From Rana temporaria (taxonomy: Eukaryota; Chordata; Amphibia; Anura; Ranidae): 64,000 nt of DNA. Numbering within the stretch: the stretch's first letter is position 1; every line of letters starts with the position of its first letter. Location: the NCBI RefSeq assembly GCF_905171775.1, contig NC_053501.1, forward strand, positions 18,699,254 to 18,763,253. The letters are read 5' to 3'. The position numbers and the translations under genes were made by a program. The notes under the pieces were generated by a model. It was not told the DNA's origin. It was given only the letters and a program-made list of their open reading frames with translations, and ran no database searches. Below are positions 24,021 to 33,783 of the stretch, in pieces.

Positions 24021-24744
24021 GCAGGCCCATCGGGCCAGGCTGCAGCACCACCCCCAAGACAGGCTGATGATGAGTCCCAAGAAGGGCAGGATTCCCCAGG
24101 GGAGGGGATTGGCCAAACCTCCACTCATGAGGAGGTTGAGGGGGAGGAGGTTGAGGGGGAGGAGGATGAGTGGGAGGAGGATGATGAGGGGGAGGAGGAG
24201 GAAAATATGCAGATTGGCCGGGAAGTCCTCCTGGCCACTGATATGATGACCTTTGAGTCTTCCCCTGAGACTACCCCTGAGGCTGGCACCAGTCAGGCCA
24301 CCATCAGGGGTAGCCCCTCCCACTTCTACCCCAACAGGCCTCCAGTCACCAGGGTCACTCTCTCCCCTCCTCCAGGCCCGCAAGACTCAGCGGCAGCCAG
24401 GGGGCCAACCCAGGAGACCGTGGCTGTGGGCGAGCATCTGTCGGCCAGTGTGGTGAAGGACAATGCCCGGCAGACCCGCACTCTTGGAAAAATACTGGAA
24501 AAACTTACGCAGATGGAGCACAGCCAGGGTGAAATGATGGAGGCACTCGGTGATGTGGCCACCAACTCAACGGTGGTCATTACATGTTTGAACGACATAC
24601 AGACCGCCACAATGCGCGTGGCCCATGAGCTGAGTGCCCTGACCCAGGCTGTGCAGGACAATACAAGGTCTGGCCAGGCCAATGCGGCTGCCCTCACTGC
24701 CTGTCTCACTCGCATTGCAGGGGCCATGGAGGGCAGGCCAGCAG

Positions 24745-24880
24745 GGGCGGCTCCTCCTTCCCCAGCTCAACCCCCCCAGGAGGCTCCTCCTTCCCCAGCT
24801 CAACCCCCCCAGGAGGCTCCTCCTTCCCCAGCTCAACCCCCCCAGGAGGCTCCTCCTTCCCCAGCTCACCCCCCCAATGG
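24745..24880 (+). repeat. 33-bp coding tandem repeat (Pro-rich)
   Basis: Four near-identical 33-bp units encode APPSPAQPPQE. The multiple is in frame, so copy-number change would not break the protein. The last unit diverges to AHPPNG. Confidence 0.9.
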
Positions 24881-25400
24881 ACATCCTCCGCGACGGCGTG
24901 GCCGTGCCCGTGCCCCTGCCCGTGCCCCTGCCCCTGCCCAGCCAAGGCGTAGCAATCGCCGCCGCTAATTAATTTGCTGGGATACTTTTGTTTTTTTGTT
25001 TATGCATTTTTTTTTTTTAGTTTGGTCTTCTGTACTTACGATTTGATTTATGTGTGTGAATGATGTGTGAATGTGGGGGGGGTGGCATTCCTAAGAAATT
25101 AAGGGTGTCACCCTCAGTTTTGGTGGAGAAGGGATCCCCAGGACCAGGGAGAAGTGCAATCCCAGGTTCCTGAATGGTGTATGAATGCACAGTGACATAA
25201 TTGGAGCCGTGGCGTGGCGTTACTGCTCCCAAGTCCCAAAGGGGGGGGGGGGGACTTGGATCTAATCCAATTCGATGTGCATGTGATGTGTCTGTGCTAG
25301 GAACCACAGTGGTGTGCATTCATGCATTATCATTGTGACTTTATTGATGTGCATTTACAGGGAAAAGATACATTCTTATTGTGACATTAATCATGTACAT

Positions 25401-26578
25401 TTACTGGGAAAAAATGCCTTCTGCAAGGCGTCTCCTGGCTGCTGTGCCCTCAGCAGACCGGGTAGAGTTGGTTGGGGGAGTATTGCCTGGGTCAGGGGTC
25501 AGGTCATCACATAAGTCAATATGCAGTCCCCTTCTGAGGGCAAAGTTGTGGAGTATACAACATGCCCCAATTATTTGGCACACAAAGTCAGGGGAATACA
25601 GCAGTGTACCCCCAGACTTATCCAGGCATCTGAAGCGGGACTTCATAAGCCCAAAGGTCCGTTCAACCACTCCCCGGGTTCGTATGTGCGCCTGGTTGTA
25701 GCGTTGCTCTCCTGGGGTTTGGGGGTTCCTGAATGGGGTCATTAGATGAGGTCCCAAGGCATATCCTGAGTCACCTGTAAGGGAAAAGACAGGAGGATAT
25801 TAGTCATGCATGTGCCCCTTGTGATGTGAGCATCATGGGGGGGACATACCTGACACACATGTCACTCACCAATCAGCCAGCTGTCTCCATACATGTTCTG
25901 GTCCAAATCTCTTGAGATCTGGGTGTGCCGGTAAATATAACTATCATGGCAGGATCCCGGAAATTTAGCACAGACGTGCCAGATGAGGCCATGGGCATCT
26001 ACGATGACTTGCACATTGATGGAATGCCAGCCTTTACGATTCCGGAACATGTGCTCAGTATCATGGGGTGGTTGTAGTGCCACATGGGTACAATCAATGG
26101 CCCCGATGGTGCGTGGAAATATGGCAATGTGATAAAAGTCGGTCATGGTCTTTAAACGCTGATCCTCCTGGGTGGGTTTTTGAAACTGATTTCCCATGCG
26201 CCGCAGGATTGCAGGGACCACTTGGTGCACACACCTGCTGATGGAGGATTGTGCCATCCCAGCCACGCCTCCACTTGTGCGTTGGAATGAGCCAGTGGCA
26301 AGAAAATGCAAAGTGGCCAGTACTTTGGTGAGTGGCTGCAGTGCATGGGAGCGTTGGGTTGGGCTGGTAAGATCATCCTGAAGTATTGTTGTTAATTCCA
26401 GGATGGCCTCACGGGTAAATCTGTAGTTGCGGAAAACTTCAGAAGCAGGCATGCCAAACAAATCTTGCCGTGGGCGGTATACCCTCTCCTGTGCCCTCCT
26501 CCTCCTCTTCTGTGCCCTCCTCCTTCTTTGTGCCTCTATAGACACTAATGCAGCTAGTATCATTGATGGTCCTGGCAT
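25401..26578 (-). CDS. Harbinger DDE transposase (HARBI1-like), two exons, intact
   Basis: Exon 1 runs from ATG 26578 down to 25870 and exon 2 from 25774 down to 25401, joined across a 95-bp GT-AG intron, for 360 residues. An Arg-rich segment (residues 18-32) could aid nuclear entry. A helix-turn-helix-like region lies near 103-123 (GVAGMAQSSISRCVHQ). The DDE nuclease domain has AIDCTHV (D162), CHDSYIYR (D212) and VVERTFG (E274), all catalytic acids retained. The protein is expected to excise and insert the element at 3-bp targets with help from the Myb-like partner encoded convergently. Length and order match HARBI1-type transposases. No stop or frameshift is visible, so this copy may be functional at protein level. 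Confidence 0.9.
25775..25869 (-). other. Predicted intron of the Harbinger transposase
   Basis: On the minus strand the donor gtgagt follows CTG-ATT-G and the acceptor tcccttacag precedes GT-GAC-TCA. The phase-1 join reads WLIGDSGYALGPH, the conserved continuation in this family. Confidence 0.85.
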
Positions 26579-26984
26579 TTTGGCAGAGAGATTTTAGTCC
26601 TGAACGTGTGTGTGCTGAGCTCTTCCTGAATGGTGTTGCTTCAGCAGACATTCAGACGGCATGTGTAAAATTAGGGCTGCTTTTATAAAGTGTAAATTCC
26701 CACCAGAAAACTAACAGGTGCGCACAGGGCGTAATCTACGGCGCACACACTTAATTCTGTGGATCGCCCTATCTCCCTCATTTGCATCTTTGCCTATCAA
26801 ATAAAGCGGCGTGCCTAGCGTAATTTGCGCACGAGAATGCGCCGGTGTAATTTTTTTAGGTAGGACGGAAAAGCCGGAATTTCAGGCGCTTCTCGTTTTG
26901 AGGATCGGGCGCAAAGATACACGCCGTGTAAAATTAGAAAAATCGAGTTAAGTCGGCGTATCTCTTTTGTGGATCTGGCCCAAT

Positions 26985-27255
26985 AAGATGACCCTGTCTG
27001 GTACTATTTTCAGATACACAGTATTAGAGACAATGTGAAAAAGGCAAAATAAATACAGATCAAAAATAAATAAAATTCATCAATAATGTAAACATGAGCA
27101 ATGCCAATTCTGTAATACACACAAAGCAATGGTGCTGGTGCAGATAACAAATCTAAATAAAATAACACAATTAATAAAATTAATTAATTGTGATTTTACC
27201 AATAAATCTTAGCAAAATTACACTATGTCCATCTCTCTCTTCGTTGGTACACTAT
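26985..27255. other. AT-rich intronic DNA between two elements
   Basis: Short repeats of ATAAA and TTAATT. Nothing coding. Confidence 0.5.
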
Positions 27256-27997
27256 GGCACGGATTCTCAAACGAGTTACACCGGCGTATCTCCAGATACG
27301 TCGTCGTAACTCTGAGTCTGAGCCGTCATATCTATGCGCCTGATTCTTAGAATCAGTTACGCATAGATTTGTATTAGATCCGACTGGCGTAAGTCTCTTA
27401 CGCCGTCGTATCTTAACTGCATATTTATGCTGGCCACTAGGGGCCTGTACGCTGATTTACGCCTAGAAATATATAAATCAGCTAGATACGCAAATTCACG
27501 AACGTACGCCCAGCCGACGCAGTACAGTTACGCCGTTTACGTTAGGCTTTTCCCGGCGTAAAGTTACCGCTCCTATATGAGACATAGATGCGGCGTACCA
27601 ATGTTAAGTATGGACATCGTTCCCGCGTCGAATTTTGAAAATTTTACGTCGTTTGCTTAAGTCGTTCGCGAATAGGGCTGGGCAACATTTACGTTCACGT
27701 CAAAAGCATTGGCTTCTTGCGGGTTAATTTGGAGCATGCGCACTGGGATACTTTCACGGACGGCGCATGCGCCGTTCGTAAAAAGCGTCATTTACGTGGG
27801 GTCACATAAAATTTACATAACACACGCCCACATCTACCACATTTGAATTAGGCGGGCTTACGCCGGCCTATTTACGCTACGCCGTCGCTACTTTTGTTTG
27901 AGAATACGGCACTTGCCTGTAAAAGTTGCGGAGGCGTAACGTAAATAGGATACGTTACGCCCGCACAAAGATACGCCATTCTACGTGAATCCGGGCC
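27256..27997. mobile_element. Harbinger-type palindromic MITE (GGCCCGGATTC family)
   Basis: Termini GGCACGGATTCTCA and GTGAATCCGGGCC are flanked on both sides by TAT, a possible 3-bp duplication. The internal TACGCCGTCGTATCTTA and 'gcgcatgcgccg' blocks match the copies at 9796 and 12274. It sits only about 270 bp from the autonomous Harbinger. Confidence 0.85.
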
Positions 27998-28034
27998 TAT
28001 ATATCCATACCATTGTAATAGAGACCTAGCCATA

Positions 28035-29453
28035 GATGTGGATTAAAGATCTTGGAGTCCATATGCAGCTGCAGCATGCTATAACTGCCCAGAGCAGATC
28101 TTCGGAGTGGGTCCTTTCCCCAACCCCACTGTTTAATTTGATCGCAAGAGCTGGCACTACTAAGGATTTTATATCGCAATGCTATGATATGCTACTACAG
28201 AACTTCTTGAATAAGCACCCTCTGCGGGTGCTGGCCAAGTGAGAGGGGGAGGTGGGCCCAATTGATGGAGATCAATGGGAGGAGGCCCTGCAGGCGGTAC
28301 CCACCTGCTCCTTAAACGTATCACACAGATTGTCGCAACTGTATTTATTGCTAAGAGTGTACTATACCCCCACAGATTGTTTGCTATGGGCTTTCGACCC
28401 ACCACCAGATGTAAGAGAGACCATGGAGACTTGATCCACCTACTGTGGAGATGCCCGAAGCTCCACCCATATTGAAAGGGGGTTGTGGACACCATAAACG
28501 GGGTGTTTCAGGTCTCGTTGCCTACAAATTCAAAACACTGCCTACTTATGCTGGCTGAGCTAAAACGGGAGGAATGCACTAGGATAGCGGTTATTAGATC
28601 TCTGTTTCTGGCACGCAAGCTTATTAGCTTGCGTGCCAGAAACAGAGATCTAATAACCGCTATCCTAGTGCATTCCTCCCGTTCTAGCAATGACCCACTG
28701 GATATCAGAAGATCCTCCTGCTCTTAAAGAGTGGATCAATACAATGGGGGATATGCTCCGGAAAGAAAAAATTATTTACCAACATAGGGGTTGCACCCAG
28801 AAATTCGAGAAATTATGGGGACCGTGGTTGAATGTACCAGGGATTGCCCCAGTGGATTTAGTCATAGGCAGATTACTGGGAATGGGTACTTGAACAGGTT
28901 GTATGCTGGGCTATTGGTCCTCCTCTGTGGGCACAGGCAATTCATCCGAGAACATGGTGGGAAACGTGATCAGATAGTCAAGGAATGTCTAGATAGGTAT
29001 GCAGACTATGCAAACGTATGACTTTTGTTGTTTGAAAATGTACTGGAATTTATCTGTAGCTTCGGTGTATGTTTATTTCTGTACGTTGATCAACTTTTTT
29101 TGGGATAAAAAAAAAAAGCGTATTGTTGGAAGGAGACATCCCATTGGTGTAGGACAAAGACCTTGCATTTTTAAAGCTTACTGTTGGTGAGTGGGGAAAA
29201 ATGGTATTATGTTAAAGGAGGAATGGTATTTTGTTTTTTTCCTTTCATTTTCCCTGTTATAATGGATTTTAAAGTTCCAATGGATGTATTCTTATCTCCC
29301 TCTGATGTAACATATGAGGCAATATAGTTGAAGAGGAAGATGTGAAGTCCATATATATTGTTTGTACCATCATTGGATTCTGTATGTTCCTTTTATCTTT
29401 ATCTCTGTATGTCTTTCTTATTTTAAATAAAAACAGAGAATTAAAAAAAAAAA
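28035..29453 (+). pseudogene. L1-like LINE, decayed 3' end
   Basis: The plus strand encodes the C-terminal part of an L1-type ORF2 in several broken frames: DLIHLLWRCPKLHPYW is the end of the zinc-knuckle-like region, followed by REECTRIAVIRSLFLARK and, after a fold-back duplication, ALKEWINTMGDMLRKEKI and FEKLWGPWLN. A roughly 430-bp 3' untranslated region ends with AATAAA (29426-29431) and an A-tract at 29443-29453. The upstream endonuclease and RT are absent, as expected for a 5'-truncated insertion. The family differs from the intact LINE at 52487. Confidence 0.8.
28559..28688. repeat. 63-bp fold-back inverted duplication
   Basis: Positions 28559-28621 and 28626-28688 are reverse complements with a single mismatch and a 4-base loop. 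The right arm is an inverted copy of LINE coding sequence, inserted between codons that otherwise continue (LARKLIS ... WISEDPPALK). Confidence 0.95.
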
Positions 29454-30598
29454 CACCTTCCGGAGGTGAAGGGGATACGCTACAAAAATGGTTTATATAG
29501 CAATTACATACAATATATTTTTTTCATGAACAAAAATTTAAGTATTCCTTTAAACGGCCATATCTACACGTGGAGCGTGTGTTCCTTTTTGATACCCTCT
29601 TGAGATAAAGCAGCTCTTATTTTACAGAAATTCATTTATGAATGTGAAACTCAGTATGAAATCAGCCAAAACGAACATGTATTGCAGATTTCGCTAAATG
29701 GGGACCGACTGGCAATGACCACCTGTCCAAACTACCTATTCAACGCCATTCACTTTGAAAAACATCTATGTATGAGGATCATCATAATCAACGTGTCTAA
29801 GCCCGCTTCTGGCTGGTCTTTAAAACAGCAATGTGCGGCAATCTGTAATAAAGTAGGAACACATTTCTTGGATATCAAGGGAAGCGGCATAATGGTTTAT
29901 TGCTTAAGGCAGAGTAAGTCGATGGATGATATATTGATTTATAGCTTATACAACCTGTTCTATTCGCCTTCCAGCAACTAACATCGAACAAAACTAACAC
30001 TGTGTAGTGGGTGTTAATAGTAAAAAGCCGGAATGCAGAAAGCACTTTGTAAAAGAAGCGAAGCAATCGGTGCCTCTGATGCGATGTGTGTCTTTAATTT
30101 GATGCTACTGATTGAACTCTGTTTCACAGTAACTGAGAAAGCTGTATAAATACCCCTGCAGCAATACCATCTTTAATGAAAATCCAGATATGATTTACAA
30201 GAAGCAGTTCTCGTGTTAGCCAAAATAATGCTGAAGTAATAGCTTCCACATCCAGAGGAATGGAAAATAAATAATACACAAGACTTTTATCTTCTGAGTC
30301 TTGGTGGATGCACTTTAAAAAGGACCTCAAAACACGAGTTCAAAATAGAAAGCTTGCAAAGGCAGAGAAAAGTTTTACAAATCATAAACTGAAAGCATAT
30401 TGAAAGAGAAAACTGGATCTGTGAGTCCTAATAGCAAATGTATAAGCACACAATAAGTGAGTACAGTGAGGCTGTATTCTTATCAAACAGGTTAAAGGTT
30501 GCATCCTATGCAATTGGCATTAGCAAAGTAAAATAGCTGAATAGCACAACATTAATTAGAGCAATCAGCAAACAAAAGCTAGTCGTGGTCAGATAGGC
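29454..30598. other. Apparently unique intronic DNA
   Basis: No repeat termini. A 99-codon open frame at 29682-29981 has no recognisable domain or splice context. It is probably unique intron, with possible conserved noncoding content that cannot be judged from sequence alone. Confidence 0.4.
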
Positions 30599-30760
30599 AG
30601 AGGCATCCGAAATGGTGTTTCTAAGAATTGGCAGGAGACATCTGCTTTATTGAAACAACAGAATTCTTTATTTTATATTTTGGTGAAATAAACAAATCTG
30701 ATGTTTCAATAAAGCAGACGACTCCTGACAATTCTTAGAAACACCACTTCATGCGCCTCT
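30599..30760. mobile_element. Small hairpin MITE
   Basis: Arms of about 60 bp (aggcatc...tctgctttattgaaac and complement) flank a short AT-rich spacer with an imperfect TIR. The near-complete symmetry suggests a MITE or fold-back element. The superfamily is unknown. Confidence 0.7.
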
Positions 30761-31065
30761 ACCGATCGGACCACCGAAGGACTTATTTTCCCCAAGGCAT
30801 AGAGAGCGAACACTTTGGCCTTGCACAGAAATTGGTTTTCTACACCTTAGCAATTAGCATTTTCCCTCCCCTTTGAGCAACCACAGCTTCAACAGATCTT
30901 ACCGTAAACTCTCTACCTTAAACTTTTCTCTTCCTGCAGTTGAACAACTCTTTACCCCTTTTGAAACAATTCACCTGTTTTTTTAATTAATCTGCTACAC
31001 CAGGGGTCTCCAAACTTTTCTAACAAAGGGCCAGTTTATTGTCCTTCAGACATAGATAGGACTTA

Positions 31066-31995
31066 GGCCCCGTACTACTCTGGTAGGTTAATTGGCTCCT
31101 GACTCAATTAGCCCTTGTATGTGCATGTATGGATGTGAGTTAGGGACCTTGGATTGTAAGCTCCTTGAGGGCAGGAACTGATGTGAATGTACAATATATG
31201 TATGTAAAGCGCTGCATAATTGACAACGCTATATACAGTAAATACCTGCAATAAATAAATATATTATAACTTGGTGGGGCTAACGAAAAAGAAAAGAGAG
31301 GGAGGCAGGAGAGCACAAGGGTCTACAAACTGAGGCCCGAGGGCCAGATGTGGCCCTCTGCTAGCTTGTATCTGGCCCTTGGGGCACTATTCCTCACACT
31401 GATATGAGGCATTATTCCTTCCACTGACACCAACAATGGGGTACTATTTATTCCACCCATACCAATGATAGGACACTACTCCTTCTCCTTCTATTGACCA
31501 CTAACCCTGAGGCTATATTTGGTCCGCTCGCCTACACACGGCCAAACATGTCTGCTGAAACTGGTCCGCGGACCAGTTTCAGCAGACATGTTTGGCCGTG
31601 TGTAGGCACGAGCGGACCATTTTCGGGCGGATCGGACAGGTTTCCAGCGGACAACTGTTTCCTGGACTTGCTTTAAAACAGTCCGCTGGAAACCAGTCCC
31701 CCCGACATGTACGGTCGTCTGTACAGACCTACCGTACATGTCCGGCCGCCCGCCATCCCTCGCATGCGTCGAATGACTTCGATGCATGCGTGGAAGCATT
31801 TAAAAGGCAGGCCCGCCCATGTCACCGCGTCATTGTCACGGCGACACCGCGGACACGCCCCGCGTATTGTTTACGCGCGGAGTTCTGTTCGATGGTGTGT
31901 ACAGCCATCGAACAGAAGTCCCCGGGCAGACATGTCCGATGAAAACGGTCCGCGGACCGGTTTCATCGGACATGTCTGCTCGTGAGTACAAGGCC
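31066..31995. mobile_element. Harbinger-type hairpin MITE (GGCC..GTAC family), itself interrupted
   Basis: Ends GGCCCCGTAC and GTACAAGGCC are flanked by TTA on both sides (31063-31065 and 31996-31998). The body contains back-to-back hairpins (gctgaaactggtccgcggaccagtttcagc type near 31553 and gatgaaaacggtccgcggacc near 31938). Just inside its left end it is interrupted by the 441-bp inverted duplicate (31080-31520). Relatives lie at 41739 and 63507. Confidence 0.75.
31080..31520. repeat. Left arm of a 441-bp inverted repeat
   Basis: This is the reverse complement of 32057-32497 over the whole length with few differences. The copied segment crosses the hAT/flank junction at 32261, so it is a segmental inverted copy and not an independent transposon insertion. 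Confidence 0.92.
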
Positions 31996-32056
31996 TTAGA
32001 AGGGCCGGACTGTGGCCAGCGAGGGCAGAAAATGTCCAGGGCCCAGCATCTGAGAA

Positions 32057-32497
32057 AAATATAGCCTCAGGGTTAGTGGTCAATAGAAGGAGGAGGAGTA
32101 GTGTCCTATCATTGGTATGGGTGGAATAAATAGTACCCCATTGTTGGTGTCAGTGGAAGGAATAATGCCTCATATCAGTGTGAGGAATAGTGCCCCAAGG
32201 GCCAGATACAAGCTAGCAGAGGGCCACATCTGGCCCTCGGGCCTCAGTTTGTAGACCCTTGTGCTCTCCTGCCTCCCTCTCTTTTCTTTTTCGTTAGCCC
32301 CACCAAGTTATAATATATTTATTTATTGCAGGTATTTACTGTATATAGCGTTGTCAATTATGCAGCGCTTTACATACATATATTGTACATTCACATCAGT
32401 TCCTGCCCTCAAGGAGCTTACAATCCAAGGTCCCTAACTCACATCCATACATGCACATACAAGGGCTAATTGAGTCAGGAGCCAATTAACCTACCAG
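32057..32497. repeat. Right arm of a 441-bp inverted repeat (probable source)
   Basis: It contains the 3' part of the hAT element plus about 236 bp of flank, in natural continuity with sequence on both sides. This makes it the likely original of the copy at 31080-31520. Confidence 0.9.
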
Positions 32498-32600
32498 CAT
32501 GTCTTTAGAGTGTTGGGAGGAAACTGGAGTACCCAGAGGAAGCCCATGCAGGCACAGGGAGAACATGCAAACTCCAGGCAGGTAACATCATGGTTGGGAT
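32300..32600. repeat. Dispersed amphibian repeat (CATGTCTTTAGAGTG type)
   Basis: The stretch with 'gcgctttacatacatata', 'aaggagcttacaatccaagg' and 'gggagaacatgcaaactcc' is a dispersed repeat I recognise from frog DNA. It is possibly LINE-derived, since similar words ('cagtgctttacaat') occur in the L2-like piece at 60850. Class uncertain. Confidence 0.55.
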
Positions 32601-32845
32601 TCGATAAAAACAGAGGGGCCACTGGCCTAGTGCATTGTCCAACATACATTTATTACAGTATACTACCTACACTTGTGAGTAGTCATATTTTATTTATCTT
32701 CAAGTGGCTACAATCTTCCAACTTTGACAAAGCCTCTAGTCCAAGGAGGCCCTTGCCAGATGCTGCACAGCGATCCTTCAGAGTACATTATGCAGTGCTG
32801 GGACTCCATATGAGTAAGCCCAAGTTGCTTACTTTAGAATGTTGA

Positions 32846-33295
32846 TTGTAAATGCCCGTACACATGATCTGACTTTTTGACAACAAACCTCAGACGGACC
32901 CGTTTTTGCAGACAATCCAACCATGTGTATGCTCCATCTGAGAAACTTTTTAGCTCTTTCATCGGACAAATGTGCGCTGTGTGAACTGACAAACTTTCCG
33001 GCAACAAATGTCCTACGTCGGATAATGCGATCGTGTATACACAAGTCCATCGGACTAAAGTCCAAAGTACAAACACGCATGCTCAGAACCAATGCTAAAG
33101 ATCAGACAATAGCAGAAGTTGCCCAAAGGTTGGCGGTAAAGAGCAGAAAAACCACGTAGTGTGTCTATTATGTCACTATGTTCGCATTTGTTTGTCCTAC
33201 CATGTGTATACATACCAAGTTCACGGACAACGCCCTTCTGAGCAAAATCCAAGGAAGTGTAAGTTAGAAGTCCGATCATGTGTATGAGGCTTTAG
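32846..33295. mobile_element. Old Harbinger-type hairpin MITE
   Basis: Ends GCCCGTACACATGATCTGAC and GTCCGATCATGTGTATGAGGC are inverted. The layout recalls the GGCC..GTAC family at 31066, 41739 and 63507 but is more diverged, and I found no clear target duplication. Confidence 0.55.
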
Positions 33296-33783
33296 AGTAT
33301 GTGCATACAACATTTTCTCTATTCAAAAACATTGCTCTATACAAAAGGAAGAACCCCTCCCCCTTTTCAAATATGGGAGGAATCTTTGGCTCTCAGGTTT
33401 AGGGAGGGTCAGCAATTAGATTGAGATTATTTGAAGGTTGTAAGATCAGTTGTTGTTTGGCTCTGATGAACAAGAACCTGGTTAAGTCCTTCTTGGGCTA
33501 GAGGCTTTGGCAAAGATGGGAAATTGTATTTACTTGCAGTGGCTTGATGAGCGAGTATACTACACTTAGTAGTTATATATATATATTTTTATTGATCTTC
33601 AATAAATTTATGTTGGATAATGAACTAGGCCAGTGCACCCTCTGTTTTTATATATTTTATGCAGTGTCTGAGGACAACCCCAGTTCTAGAGGGAAGCAAG
33701 GCTGTGCAATAATACTTAGGTGCAAGTCCTGCACCAGCACACCAATGCACAGGAGAATATCGTTGCTATGGTTGGGATTAGAC
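33296..33783. other. Intronic DNA, no gene seen
   Basis: AT-rich sequence with a short TA run near 33578. No coding signal. Confidence 0.5.

Larger units (their letters stand above)
23437..24968 (+). pseudogene. Harbinger Myb/SANT-like DNA-binding gene, frameshifted
   Basis: Exon 1 runs from ATG 23437 to 23837 and exon 2 from 23947 to the TAA at 24966-24968, joined across a 109-bp GT-AG intron (donor gtaggt, acceptor ctccacag). The first 60 residues (MPPKRRKLNFTLGEKQIL onward) resemble the Myb/SANT-like domain of Harbinger second proteins, the source of vertebrate NAIF1 and TSNARE1. In family members this protein binds the termini and helps bring the transposase into the nucleus. A poly-G run at about 23605-23619 is out of register by one base, so the upstream frame stops at 23625 while the downstream frame resumes at 'RTPAGIQKKI'. 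Exon 2 encodes QEV repeats, a long acidic tract, a helical stretch, four EAPPSPAQPPQ repeats and an Arg-rich tail. The frameshift could be a sequencing or assembly error. Confidence 0.82.
22703..26981. mobile_element. Complete autonomous Harbinger (PIF/Harbinger) transposon
   Basis: The element starts GGGCCAGATCCTCAG and ends TGTGGATCTGGCCC, flanked on each side by AAT (22700-22702 and 26982-26984), a 3-bp target duplication as expected for the superfamily. It carries the two genes that define Harbingers: a Myb/SANT-like gene (plus strand, 23437-24968) and a DDE transposase gene (minus strand, 25401-26578), in tail-to-tail arrangement. Each is split by one short intron. Subterminal regions contain the TACGCC, GCGCATGCGC and 'gggcgtgcttcat' words found in the MITEs of this window. 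The transposase is open. The Myb-like gene has one frameshift. Confidence 0.92.
31001..32261. mobile_element. hAT element interrupted by a MITE and an inverted duplication
   Basis: Starts CAGGGGTCTCCAAAC and ends GTTTGTAGACCCTTG. Flanks TGCTACAC (30993-31000) and TGCTCTCC (32262-32269) agree at six of eight bases, fitting an aged 8-bp hAT duplication. The hAT body is split at 31063-31998 by the Harbinger-type MITE. The remaining body has the 'ggtgtcagtggaaggaata' repeats of a non-autonomous family. Confidence 0.7.

Noticed and set aside
23826..24884. Minus-strand ORFs (up to 185 codons) opposite the Myb-like gene
   Set aside because: Shadow frames of in-frame GC-rich repeats. Composition is Leu/Pro-rich and has no domain.
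29682..29981. 99-codon plus-strand ORF as a small gene
   Set aside because: No domain, no splice or promoter context and no similarity I can name. Consistent with chance in intron.
31494..32083. Several overlapping ORFs on both strands
   Set aside because: Hairpin-array MITE sequence. The frames mirror each other because of inverted repeats.
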